Positions 8,932 to 16,714 of a stretch of 64,000 nt of DNA are shown piece after piece. The position numbers and the translations under genes were made by a program. The notes below the pieces were generated by a model. It was given only the letters and a program-made list of their open reading frames with translations, did not search any database and had not been told where the DNA came from. Within the stretch, counting starts at the first letter, position 1, and the number at the start of each line of letters is the position of its first letter. Source of the DNA: Blautia sp. (GTDB lineage Bacteria > Bacillota > Clostridia > Lachnospirales > Lachnospiraceae); contig JALEHU010000065.1 of NCBI GenBank assembly GCA_022770365.1, forward strand, positions 1 through 64,000, in the 5' to 3' direction.

Positions 8932-8946
8932 CCAAAATGATTTTGG
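8932..8946. promoter_or_regulatory. Palindrome just upstream of the ssnA promoter (candidate operator)
   Basis: CCAAAA-TGA-TTTTGG is a perfect 6-3-6 inverted repeat flanked by imperfect AAGAA/TTCTT arms. It ends nine bases before the -35 box of the ssnA promoter, a position suited to an activator or repressor. The regulator is not known. Confidence 0.45.
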
Positions 8947-8955
8947 AGTTTCTTA

Positions 8956-8984
8956 TTGAAATACTGCAGAAAATATGCTACATT
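8956..8984 (+). promoter_or_regulatory. Promoter of ssnA-ygfK
   Basis: TTGAAA at 8956-8961 and TACATT at 8979-8984 are 17 bases apart. The untranslated leader of about 80 bases carries a short TTCCC/GGGAA hairpin; it does not resemble a purine riboswitch. Confidence 0.65.
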
Positions 8985-9070
8985 GATAGTATAAAATTCC
9001 CAAAAAAAATGGGAAAACCCAACAGTTATTAGATAAATTTTACAGAAATCAAATAAAAGGAGGAAAGCAT

Positions 9071-10408
9071 ATGCTTATTATTGGAAATGGAAGGCTGATT
9101 ACACGGGATGCATCCAATGCGTTTATTGAAAACGGTGCAGTTGCACTGGATGGAAACACCATAGTGAAAGTCGGAGAGACAGAAGCAGTCAGAAAATCAT
9201 ACGAAAATGCGCAGTACATTGACGCAAAAGGCGGACTGATCATGCCTGCATTGATCAATGCACATGAGCATATATACAGTTCCTTTGCAAGGGGACTTAG
9301 TATCAAAGGCTATAATCCTCAGGGATTTCTGGATATTCTCGATGGAATGTGGTGGACGATCGACCGTCATCTCACACTGGAACAGACGAAGCTGTCTGCC
9401 TGTGCCACCTATATTGATTCGATAAAGAATGGTGTTACGACAGTATTTGACCATCATGCAAGCTTCGGACATATAACAGGATCCTTATCCGCAATTGAAG
9501 AAGCGGCAAAAGATCTTGGAGTAAGAACCTGTCTCTGTTACGAAATTTCCGACCGCGACGGGATGGATAAATCAAGAGAATCTGTGATGGAAAATGTGAA
9601 TTTTATCAAACATGCTCTTGCAGATGACAGTGACATGATTGCAGGAATGATGGGAATGCATGCATCCTTCACGATTTCCGATGAAACGATGGCACTCTGC
9701 AATGAGCTGAAGCCGGAAGGTGTCGGTTATCATATTCATGTGGCAGAAGGAATTTATGATCTGCACCAGTGTCTCAAAGAACATGGCAAACGGATCGTAG
9801 ACAGACTGTATGACTGGAATATTCTGGGACCGAAGACGCTTCTCGGTCACTGTATTTATATAAACGAACACGAAATGGATCTGATCAGAGAAACAGATAC
9901 CATGGTGGTGCATAATCCCGAATCCAATATGGGAAATGCCTGCGGATGCCCGCCTACCATGGCTCTTGTTCACAAGGGAATTCTTACAGGACTGGGAACT
10001 GACGGATATACCCATGATATGATGGAATCCTGGAAGGTGGCAAATGTGCTTCATAAGCATCATCTCTGTGATCCGAATGCAGCATGGGGTGAGGTACCTC
10101 AGATGCTTTTCGAAGGAAACGCAAAGATTGCCAATCGTTATTTCAAAAAAGAACTGGGAGTGCTGAAAGAAGGAGCGGCAGGAGATGTGATCGTTGTGAA
10201 GTATGATCCTCTTACACCGATGAATGAAGGAAATATCAACGGACATCTTTTATTCGGTGTAAACGGCAGCATGGTCCAGACAACGGTATGCAATGGTAAA
10301 GTCCTGATGAAAGACCGTGAAATCCTTGTCTGTGATGAGGAGAAAATCATGGCAGACTGCCGTCAGGCAGCAAAAGAACTGGCAGACGATATCAACAGCG
10401 GCAAATAG
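9071..10408 (+). CDS. ssnA: SsnA-type putative aminohydrolase
   Basis: The 445-residue amidohydrolase-superfamily protein has the metal-binding NAHEHI (H65, H67), later HIHVAEG, LLGHC and GLGTDGYTHDM segments that carry the remaining His and Asp ligands. It resembles SsnA and chlorohydrolase/guanine-deaminase-like enzymes. In E. coli ssnA lies beside ygfK, ygfM and xdhD, and the same partners follow here. A deamination or ring-opening hydrolysis of a purine or purine-derived intermediate in the cytoplasm is likely; the exact substrate is not readable. AAAGGAGG is well placed before ATG 9071. Confidence 0.85.
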   Translation: MLIIGNGRLITRDASNAFIENGAVALDGNTIVKVGETEAVRKSYENAQYIDAKGGLIMPALINAHEHIYSSFARGLSIKGYNPQGFLDILDGMWWTIDRHLTLEQTKLSACATYIDSIKNGVTTVFDHHASFGHITGSLSAIEEAAKDLGVRTCLCYEISDRDGMDKSRESVMENVNFIKHALADDSDMIAGMMGMHASFTISDETMALCNELKPEGVGYHIHVAEGIYDLHQCLKEHGKRIVDRLYDWNILGPKTLLGHCIYINEHEMDLIRETDTMVVHNPESNMGNACGCPPTMALVHKGILTGLGTDGYTHDMMESWKVANVLHKHHLCDPNAAWGEVPQMLFEGNAKIANRYFKKELGVLKEGAAGDVIVVKYDPLTPMNEGNINGHLLFGVNGSMVQTTVCNGKVLMKDREILVCDEEKIMADCRQAAKELADDINSGK

Positions 10409-10426
10409 TCCGGATTGGAGGTAATT

Positions 10427-13400
10427 ATGAGTGAAAAAATGACCTGTATGCCTTTTGGCCAGCTGATGGAATGGGTACTTACGGAGTACAGGACCAAAGG
10501 TACTGTATTTGGAATACACAGAGCCTATATGGCAGATACTTCTGCAAAAATGAAGATTTTCGGCAGGAATCTGGAAACGCCGATCGGACCTGCGGCAGGA
10601 CCGAATACACAGCTTGCACAGAATATCATTGCATCCTATTATGCCGGAGCACGTTTATTCGAATTGAAGACTGTTCAGAAAATGGATGGTGATGAGCTTG
10701 CGGCGTGCATTAACAGACCATGTATCCTGGCAGAGGATGAATGCTATAACTGTGAATGGTCTACAGAGCTTTATGTGCCCCAGGCTATGGGAGAATACAT
10801 AAAAGCCTGGTTTGTCCTTCATGTGATCGCGAAAGAATTCGGCCTGGGAGATCAGGATGGATTTCAGTTTAATATTTCTGTAGGATATGATCTGGCAGGA
10901 ATCAAAGAACCAAAGATGGATGCCTTTATCGAGAATATGAAAGAAGCGAAGGATACGCCGGTTTTCCGGGAATGCAGGCAATGGCTCCTTGACCATGTGG
11001 ATCTTTTTGAAAAAGTGACAAAAGAGGACATTGAGGCGATCCCCTCTGCTATCTGCAATTCCGCCACCATCTCCACACTGCACGGATGTCCGCCAAATGA
11101 GATCGAGAGCATTGCGAATCATCTTTATAAAGAAAAACATCTGAATACCTTTATTAAATGTAATCCGACACTTCTGGGATATGAATTTGCAAGGAAGACA
11201 CTGGATGACATGGGATATGATTATATCGCATTCGGCGATTTTCATTTCCTCGATGACCTGCAGTATCAGGATGCGGTCCCGATGTTCCGCCGTCTGCAGG
11301 CTCTGGCAGATGGGCTTGGACTTTCCTTCGGCGTGAAGATCACGAACACTTTCCCGGTAGATGTGACAAGGAATGAACTTCCCAGTGAAGAAATGTATAT
11401 GTCCGGCAAATCTCTGTTTCCGCTGTCGATCTCCCTGGCTGCGAAGCTTTCCGGAGAATTTGACGGAAAACTTCGCATCGCTTATTCCGGTGGTGCTGAT
11501 TACTATAATATTGACCGCATTGTCGGATGCGGTGTATGGCCGGTAACGGTAGCCACCACAATTCTGAAACCGGGCGGTTATCAGAGATTTTCCCAGATGG
11601 CTGAGAAAATCATGAAAGACGGAGTAGATGAATGGCAGGGAATCGATGTAGAAGCGCTGGAAAAGCTTGCGTCGGATGCCAGGACAGACAAACATCATCT
11701 GAAAAACATCAAGCCGCTTCCAAACCGCAAGAGTGAGCAGGAAGTTCCGCTTATCAACTGTTTTACGGCACCCTGTCAGGAAGGATGTCCGATTCATCAG
11801 GATATTCCGAATTATGTGGAACTCTCCGGTGAGGGGCGTTACACAGATGCACTCCGTATTATCCTGGAGAAAAATGCGCTTCCGTTTATCACAGGTACGC
11901 TGTGCGCTCACAACTGTATGTACAAATGTACCCGTAATTTCTATGAGGAGCCTGTAAATATCAGGGGAACCAAATTACTTGCCGCTCAAAATGGATATGA
12001 GGAAGTGATCGGAGAAATCAAAGCGGGTGCTGACAATGGAAAGAAAGTTGCCGTTATAGGCGGAGGTCCTGCAGGTATTGCCTCTGCATATTTCCTGGCA
12101 AGAGCCGGCGCTGCTGTGACAATTTTTGAAAAAGAAGCAAAACTGGGCGGAGTCATCCGTTATGTAATCCCGGGATTCCGCATTCCGGATGCGTTTATCG
12201 ACAAAGATATTTCCTTTATTGAAAAGATGGGAGTGGAAATCAGGACAAATACAGAAATCACTTCCATTGCAGATGTGAAAGCGCAGGGATATGATGCAGT
12301 TATCGTTGCCACAGGTGCAAGTACGCCCGGCGCAGTCCGTCTGGAAAAAGGTGAGACTGTGAACGCACTGAAATTCCTTGCCGGGTACAAAGCTACCGGC
12401 GGCAAAGTCAGCCTGGGCAGAAATGTCGTTGTTGTCGGCGGAGGAAATACCGCAATGGATACTGCAAGAGCGGCGAAACGTACCGAAGGTGTGGAACATG
12501 TTTATCTGGTATACAGAAGAACCAAACGATATATGCCGGCAGCGGAAGATGAACTTCTGGAAGTTCTTCATGAGGGAATTGAATTCAGAGAACTGCTTGC
12601 ACCTGTCAGTCTTGAAGATGGAAAACTGATCTGCAGGAAGATGAAGCTTGGAGCCGTGGATGCTTCCGGTCGTGCCGGAGTGACACAGACCGATGAGATC
12701 GTGGAAGTTCCGGCAGATACTGTGATCGCAGCGGTCGGAGAGAAAGTACCCGCAGATTTTTATGAAGCAAATGGCATCCATGTGAATGAACGGGGCAAAG
12801 CAAAACTTAATCCGGCAACTCTTGAAACAAATCTGCCGGGGATCTATCTTGCAGGTGACGGTGCCGGAGGAGCGGCTGCCATCGTGGAAGCAATCCGTGA
12901 TGCCCAGATAGTTTCAAAAGCAATTCTCGGTGCAGAAGTTGTGAAAGATCAGCAGGTATCGGGAACAGAGGAAGGATGTTTTTCCAAAAAGGGTATCCTT
13001 CTGGAATGTAAAGACGCTGAAAAAGAAAGCGACCGCTGCTTAAGCTGCAGTAAAATCTGTGAGAACTGTGTGGATGTATGTCCGAATCGTGCCAATATCT
13101 CTATTAAGGTACCCGGAATGGATATGAATCAGATCATCCATGTGGATTATATGTGCAATGAATGCGGCAACTGCAGAAGCTTCTGCCCGTATGCGGGTGC
13201 TCCTTACAAAGATAAATTTACCTTATTTGCAAATGAAGCAGATATGGCAGACAGCACAAATGACGGATTTACCGTAGTGGATGCATCCGCTAAAAAATGC
13301 AGAGTCCGTTTCCTCGGAAATATAACAGACTGCAAGGCAGATGATCCTTCTGACAAGCTGTATGAAGGTCTTCGCAGACTCATCTGTGCTGTGATTGATG

Positions 13401-13429
13401 ATTACAGTTATTTACTGAATATCAGATAA
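10427..13429 (+). CDS. ygfK: YgfK-type multidomain FeS flavoprotein (putative selenate reductase subunit family)
   Basis: This 1000-residue protein has a dihydroorotate-dehydrogenase-like TIM barrel in the first ~400 residues. A cysteine-rich GltD-type FeS domain follows (CFTAPCQEGCPIHQDIPNY, near residue 445). FAD/NAD(P)-binding Rossmann motifs VAVIGGGPAGIA (near 543) and VVVVGGGNTAMDTARAA come next. Two ferredoxin clusters (CLSCSKICENCVDVCP and CNECGNCRSFCP) close the protein. This order matches YgfK. It is 18 bases downstream of ssnA. The family is required with molybdenum hydroxylases in anaerobic purine use, where it probably moves electrons between NAD(P)H, flavin and a reductive step on a purine or pyrimidine-like ring. 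ATG 10427 is chosen because GGAGG lies five bases upstream. The old selenate reductase name is not supported by any feature here. Confidence 0.85.
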   Translation: MSEKMTCMPFGQLMEWVLTEYRTKGTVFGIHRAYMADTSAKMKIFGRNLETPIGPAAGPNTQLAQNIIASYYAGARLFELKTVQKMDGDELAACINRPCILAEDECYNCEWSTELYVPQAMGEYIKAWFVLHVIAKEFGLGDQDGFQFNISVGYDLAGIKEPKMDAFIENMKEAKDTPVFRECRQWLLDHVDLFEKVTKEDIEAIPSAICNSATISTLHGCPPNEIESIANHLYKEKHLNTFIKCNPTLLGYEFARKTLDDMGYDYIAFGDFHFLDDLQYQDAVPMFRRLQALADGLGLSFGVKITNTFPVDVTRNELPSEEMYMSGKSLFPLSISLAAKLSGEFDGKLRIAYSGGADYYNIDRIVGCGVWPVTVATTILKPGGYQRFSQMAEKIMKDGVDEWQGIDVEALEKLASDARTDKHHLKNIKPLPNRKSEQEVPLINCFTAPCQEGCPIHQDIPNYVELSGEGRYTDALRIILEKNALPFITGTLCAHNCMYKCTRNFYEEPVNIRGTKLLAAQNGYEEVIGEIKAGADNGKKVAVIGGGPAGIASAYFLARAGAAVTIFEKEAKLGGVIRYVIPGFRIPDAFIDKDISFIEKMGVEIRTNTEITSIADVKAQGYDAVIVATGASTPGAVRLEKGETVNALKFLAGYKATGGKVSLGRNVVVVGGGNTAMDTARAAKRTEGVEHVYLVYRRTKRYMPAAEDELLEVLHEGIEFRELLAPVSLEDGKLICRKMKLGAVDASGRAGVTQTDEIVEVPADTVIAAVGEKVPADFYEANGIHVNERGKAKLNPATLETNLPGIYLAGDGAGGAAAIVEAIRDAQIVSKAILGAEVVKDQQVSGTEEGCFSKKGILLECKDAEKESDRCLSCSKICENCVDVCPNRANISIKVPGMDMNQIIHVDYMCNECGNCRSFCPYAGAPYKDKFTLFANEADMADSTNDGFTVVDASAKKCRVRFLGNITDCKADDPSDKLYEGLRRLICAVIDDYSYLLNIR

Positions 13430-13502
13430 CTGTCTGTAAGCAGAACATCTGTCAGGATATCACCGTGAATGTACTGAGCAGACAAAAACGTGAATGATTT
13501 GT

Positions 13503-13538
13503 AAACCGAGGCTGGTAACATACAACCAGCCTCGGTTT
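13503..13538 (+). terminator. Hairpin terminator between ygfK and the molybdenum hydroxylase operon
   Basis: A 14-bp perfect stem (13503-13516 with 13525-13538) with an eight-base loop ends in GGTTTCT. The T run is short, so read-through is possible. Confidence 0.65.
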
Positions 13539-13625
13539 CTATCAATCATTTATGGAATGATCCATATGGGATAAAACCTGAAAAGATATCTGAAAATCTG
13601 CCGGAATGGATGGGAAGGTGAAAAT

Positions 13626-16211
13626 ATGTATACGTTTTTTGTAAATGGCGAAAAAAAGACAACCGAAAAAAAACAGACACTTCTTCGTTTTCTGCGTGAC
13701 GAACTGCACCTGACTTCCGTGAAAGATGGGTGCAGTCAGGGAGCATGCGGAGCATGCACGGTGATCATCGACGGAGAAACGTGCAAGTCCTGTGTACCCA
13801 CAACAGACCGTCTGGAAGGCAGACATATTATTACTGTGGAAGGTCTGACGGAGTGGGAATCCGGGGTGTTTACCTATGCCTACGGGGAGGCGGGAGCAGT
13901 GCAGTGCGGCTTTTGTATCCCGGGTATGGTCATTTGTACAAAGGCTCTGCTGGATAAGAACCCGGATCCGACAGATGAAGAAATCAAATATGCTCTGAGG
14001 AATAATTACTGTCGCTGTACCGGCTATGTTAAGATCATTGCAGCCGTAAGGCTTGCAGCGAAAATTATGAGAGAAGGGAAAATCCCGCCTCCCGGGGCAG
14101 ACGACTGGAAGATCGGTTCCCGCGTTCACAGACTGGATGTTGAAGAAAAAGTGTGCGGCACAGGAAAATATCCGGATGACTATTATCCGGAAGGGATGTG
14201 TTACGGCACTGCACTGAGGAGCAGATATCCCAGAGCACGGGTATTGTCCATTGATACTTCTGCTGCAGAAAAAGTTCCCGGGGTAGTGGCTGTTCTTACG
14301 GCTAAAGATATACCAGGACAGAATAAGATCGGTCACATCAAGCATGACCAGTATACCCTGATTCCAATCGACGGCCTGACGCATTACCTGGGAGATGCCA
14401 TTGCCCTGGTAGCGGCAGAGGACATGGAAACAGCAGAAAAAGCAAAAAAACTCATAAAAGTAGAATACGAGGTACTGCCGGCAGTTCATAACATAAAAGA
14501 GGCAGCAGCTCCGGATGCGCCGAAGGTATTTGATGAAGAAGCTTCCAATATTCAGGCTCATAAATATGTGAGCCGGGGTAATGCCAAAGAGGCTATCCGA
14601 AAATCCGCCCATGTGATCACACGTCATTTTGAAACACCATGGACAGAACACGCATTTCTGGAACCGGAATGTGCAGTTGCCTGTGTGGAAGAAGACGGAT
14701 TTGTGAAAATCATTTCCACAGACCAGTCGGCTTACTGTACGATGAACGAATGCAGCATGGTCCTTGGAACGGATAATGTGAGATGCGAAAATGCACTTGT
14801 GGGCGGAGGATTTGGAGGAAAAGAAGATATGACCGTCCAGCATCATGCCGCGCTGATCGCATATCTTACCGGAAGACCGGTGAAGGTGCGGCTTACACGT
14901 GCGGAATCCATATTGATCCATCCCAAACGTCATCATTTTGAGATGGATTTTACGATGGGATGTGATGAAAACGGTAAAATTATGGGAGTAAAAGCGAAGG
15001 TACTTTCGGATACAGGTGCATTTGCTTCTCTTGGAGGACCTGTTCTGGAACGTGCCTGCACACATGCAGCCGGTCCCTATGCCTATGAAAACTTTGAGAT
15101 TGAAGGAATTTCTTATTATACCAACAATCCGCCTGCAGGAGCATTTCGCGGATTTGGAGTAACGCAGACATGCTTTGCTACGGAAACCCTTCTGAATATG
15201 ATGGCAGATGAAGTTGGAATCAGCCCCTGGGAAATTCGCTGGAGAAATGCAATACGCCCGGGTGGTGTCCTGCCTAACGGTCAGATCGTGGATGAATCCA
15301 CAGGACTTGCAGAGACACTGGAAGCGGTCAGAGAAGAATATGACCGTGCAGTAAGGGAGGGCAAGCCGGTCGGGATTGCCTGTGCCATGAAAAATGCAGG
15401 TGTAGGAGTGGGGATACCGGACTGGGGCCGTGTAAGACTTCTGGTGGAGGAGGATGGGAAGCTGCACATTTATTCAGGTGCTTCCTGTATCGGTCAGGGA
15501 CTTGGTACAGTACTTGTTCAGATTGTTGTAACCAATACTGATTTAAAACGGGAAGATATCGTTTATGAGCGCAGCAATACCTGGAATGCACCGGATTCCG
15601 GAACCACATCCGGTTCCAGGCAGACTCTGGTTACCGGAGAGGCGTGCCGTCGTGCCTGTGAAAAACTGATGGAGGTCCGGTCCAGGGGAAAGACGCTTGC
15701 TGAAATGGCGGGTATGGAATTTCAGGGAGAATATCTTGCAAAGACAGATCCTCTTGGCGCAGATGTACCGAATCCGGTATCCCATGTTGCTTACGGTTAT
15801 GCCACTCAGATGTGTGTATTAGATCCGAAAACCGGAAAAATCGAAAAAATAATTGCAGCCCATGATGTTGGAAAAGCAATCAATCCATTATCCTGCGAAG
15901 GTCAGATAGAGGGTGGTGTTGTAATGTCTATGGGTTATGCATTAAGAGAGCGGTATCCTATTGATGAAAACCTGAAGCCGACAGAAAAATACGGTGCTCT
16001 TGGTTTGTTCCGTTCTCATGAAATACCGGAAATCAAAGCAATCGTAGTGGATAAGCCGGGGTTAAATGTAGCCTGTGGTGCCATTGGAATTGGAGAAATC
16101 ACTTCCATACCTACGGCACCGGCAATAGCGGACGCGTATTTCCGACTTGACGGGAAGCGGCGAACCAGTCTTCCTCTTGAAGGAACTCCATATGGAAGAA
16201 AGGGGGAGTGA
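13626..16211 (+). CDS. Xanthine dehydrogenase-like molybdenum hydroxylase, fused 2Fe-2S and Mo domains
   Basis: The 861-residue protein starts with a plant-type 2Fe-2S domain (C36, C41, C44) and a second 2Fe-2S domain (QCGFCIPGM near 98, CRCTGY near 140). A molybdopterin-binding hydroxylase region follows, with GGGFGGKE, FRGFGVTQ and a terminal GAIGIGE. It has no FAD domain. This layout matches the selenium-dependent xanthine dehydrogenase family and E. coli XdhD. It would hydroxylate purines such as hypoxanthine or xanthine, passing electrons to the separate FAD subunit or ferredoxin. The yqeB/yqeC/mocA genes in the same operon support a labile selenium-type active site; this selenium is not selenocysteine. 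GGAAGGTGAAA precedes ATG 13626. Confidence 0.87.
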   Translation: MYTFFVNGEKKTTEKKQTLLRFLRDELHLTSVKDGCSQGACGACTVIIDGETCKSCVPTTDRLEGRHIITVEGLTEWESGVFTYAYGEAGAVQCGFCIPGMVICTKALLDKNPDPTDEEIKYALRNNYCRCTGYVKIIAAVRLAAKIMREGKIPPPGADDWKIGSRVHRLDVEEKVCGTGKYPDDYYPEGMCYGTALRSRYPRARVLSIDTSAAEKVPGVVAVLTAKDIPGQNKIGHIKHDQYTLIPIDGLTHYLGDAIALVAAEDMETAEKAKKLIKVEYEVLPAVHNIKEAAAPDAPKVFDEEASNIQAHKYVSRGNAKEAIRKSAHVITRHFETPWTEHAFLEPECAVACVEEDGFVKIISTDQSAYCTMNECSMVLGTDNVRCENALVGGGFGGKEDMTVQHHAALIAYLTGRPVKVRLTRAESILIHPKRHHFEMDFTMGCDENGKIMGVKAKVLSDTGAFASLGGPVLERACTHAAGPYAYENFEIEGISYYTNNPPAGAFRGFGVTQTCFATETLLNMMADEVGISPWEIRWRNAIRPGGVLPNGQIVDESTGLAETLEAVREEYDRAVREGKPVGIACAMKNAGVGVGIPDWGRVRLLVEEDGKLHIYSGASCIGQGLGTVLVQIVVTNTDLKREDIVYERSNTWNAPDSGTTSGSRQTLVTGEACRRACEKLMEVRSRGKTLAEMAGMEFQGEYLAKTDPLGADVPNPVSHVAYGYATQMCVLDPKTGKIEKIIAAHDVGKAINPLSCEGQIEGGVVMSMGYALRERYPIDENLKPTEKYGALGLFRSHEIPEIKAIVVDKPGLNVACGAIGIGEITSIPTAPAIADAYFRLDGKRRTSLPLEGTPYGRKGE

Positions 16212-16213
16212 TG

Positions 16214-16699
16214 ATGGCGAAAAAGAAATTTCCATTTCGTGCGGCGGTAGTTGCCTGCAATGGCGGATGCCGAAGAACCCAGACCCCCGGATGTGAATAT
16301 GGCTGTATTGGATGCGGCAAATGTCAGGAGGCATGTAAATTCGGGGCGGTTCATCTCAATGAGATCGGTGTTGCCCAGGTGGATGAAGAGAAATGCATTG
16401 CCTGCGGGAAATGTGCGAAGATCTGCCCGCAGCAGGTGATCCATATTCATGAATGTGCGAATTATATTGTAGTGAAATGTTCCAACAGAAATAATGGAAA
16501 AGATGCCGGGAAAATGTGCAGTGTAAGCTGTATCGGATGTGGAATCTGCGAAAAAACATGTACGGCTGAAGCAGTGAAGGTTCAGGATCATCTTGCAGTG
16601 ATCGACGAGGCAGTCTGTCTTGGCTGCGGCATGTGTGCTGTGAAATGTCCGCGTCATGTGATCATTGACCAGCGTGGAATCCTGACAGCAAAGTATTGA
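16214..16699 (+). CDS. Polyferredoxin with RnfB-like cysteine motifs
   Basis: The protein has 161 residues, with a basic start (MAKKKFPFRAAVVACNGGC) and then repeated 4Fe-4S motifs: CIGCGKCQEACK, CIACGKCAKICP, CIGCGICEKTC and CLGCGMCAVKCP. This pattern resembles the C-terminal ferredoxin part of RnfB. It lies between two molybdenum hydroxylase genes, so it probably carries electrons to or from them in the cytoplasm. GTG 16208, ATG 16211 and ATG 16214 are all in frame; 16214 has the best spacing to the GGGGG site and avoids overlap with the upstream stop. The partner is inferred from position only. Confidence 0.8.
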   Translation: MAKKKFPFRAAVVACNGGCRRTQTPGCEYGCIGCGKCQEACKFGAVHLNEIGVAQVDEEKCIACGKCAKICPQQVIHIHECANYIVVKCSNRNNGKDAGKMCSVSCIGCGICEKTCTAEAVKVQDHLAVIDEAVCLGCGMCAVKCPRHVIIDQRGILTAKY

Positions 16700-16714
16700 A
16701 GGAAGGTGAGGCAT

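Noticed and set aside
8985-9070. Possible purine riboswitch in the ssnA leader
   Set aside because: The leader is AT-rich, only about 80 bases long, has only a 5-bp hairpin and lacks the conserved purine-riboswitch core.
13542-15467. 641-codon open frame opposite the molybdenum hydroxylase gene
   Set aside because: The translation is rich in Cys, His, Phe and Ser with no domain, as expected for an antisense frame of a strongly supported gene.
13626-16211. Selenocysteine in the selenium-dependent hydroxylase
   Set aside because: The frame has no internal TGA; this enzyme family carries labile selenium, not selenocysteine.
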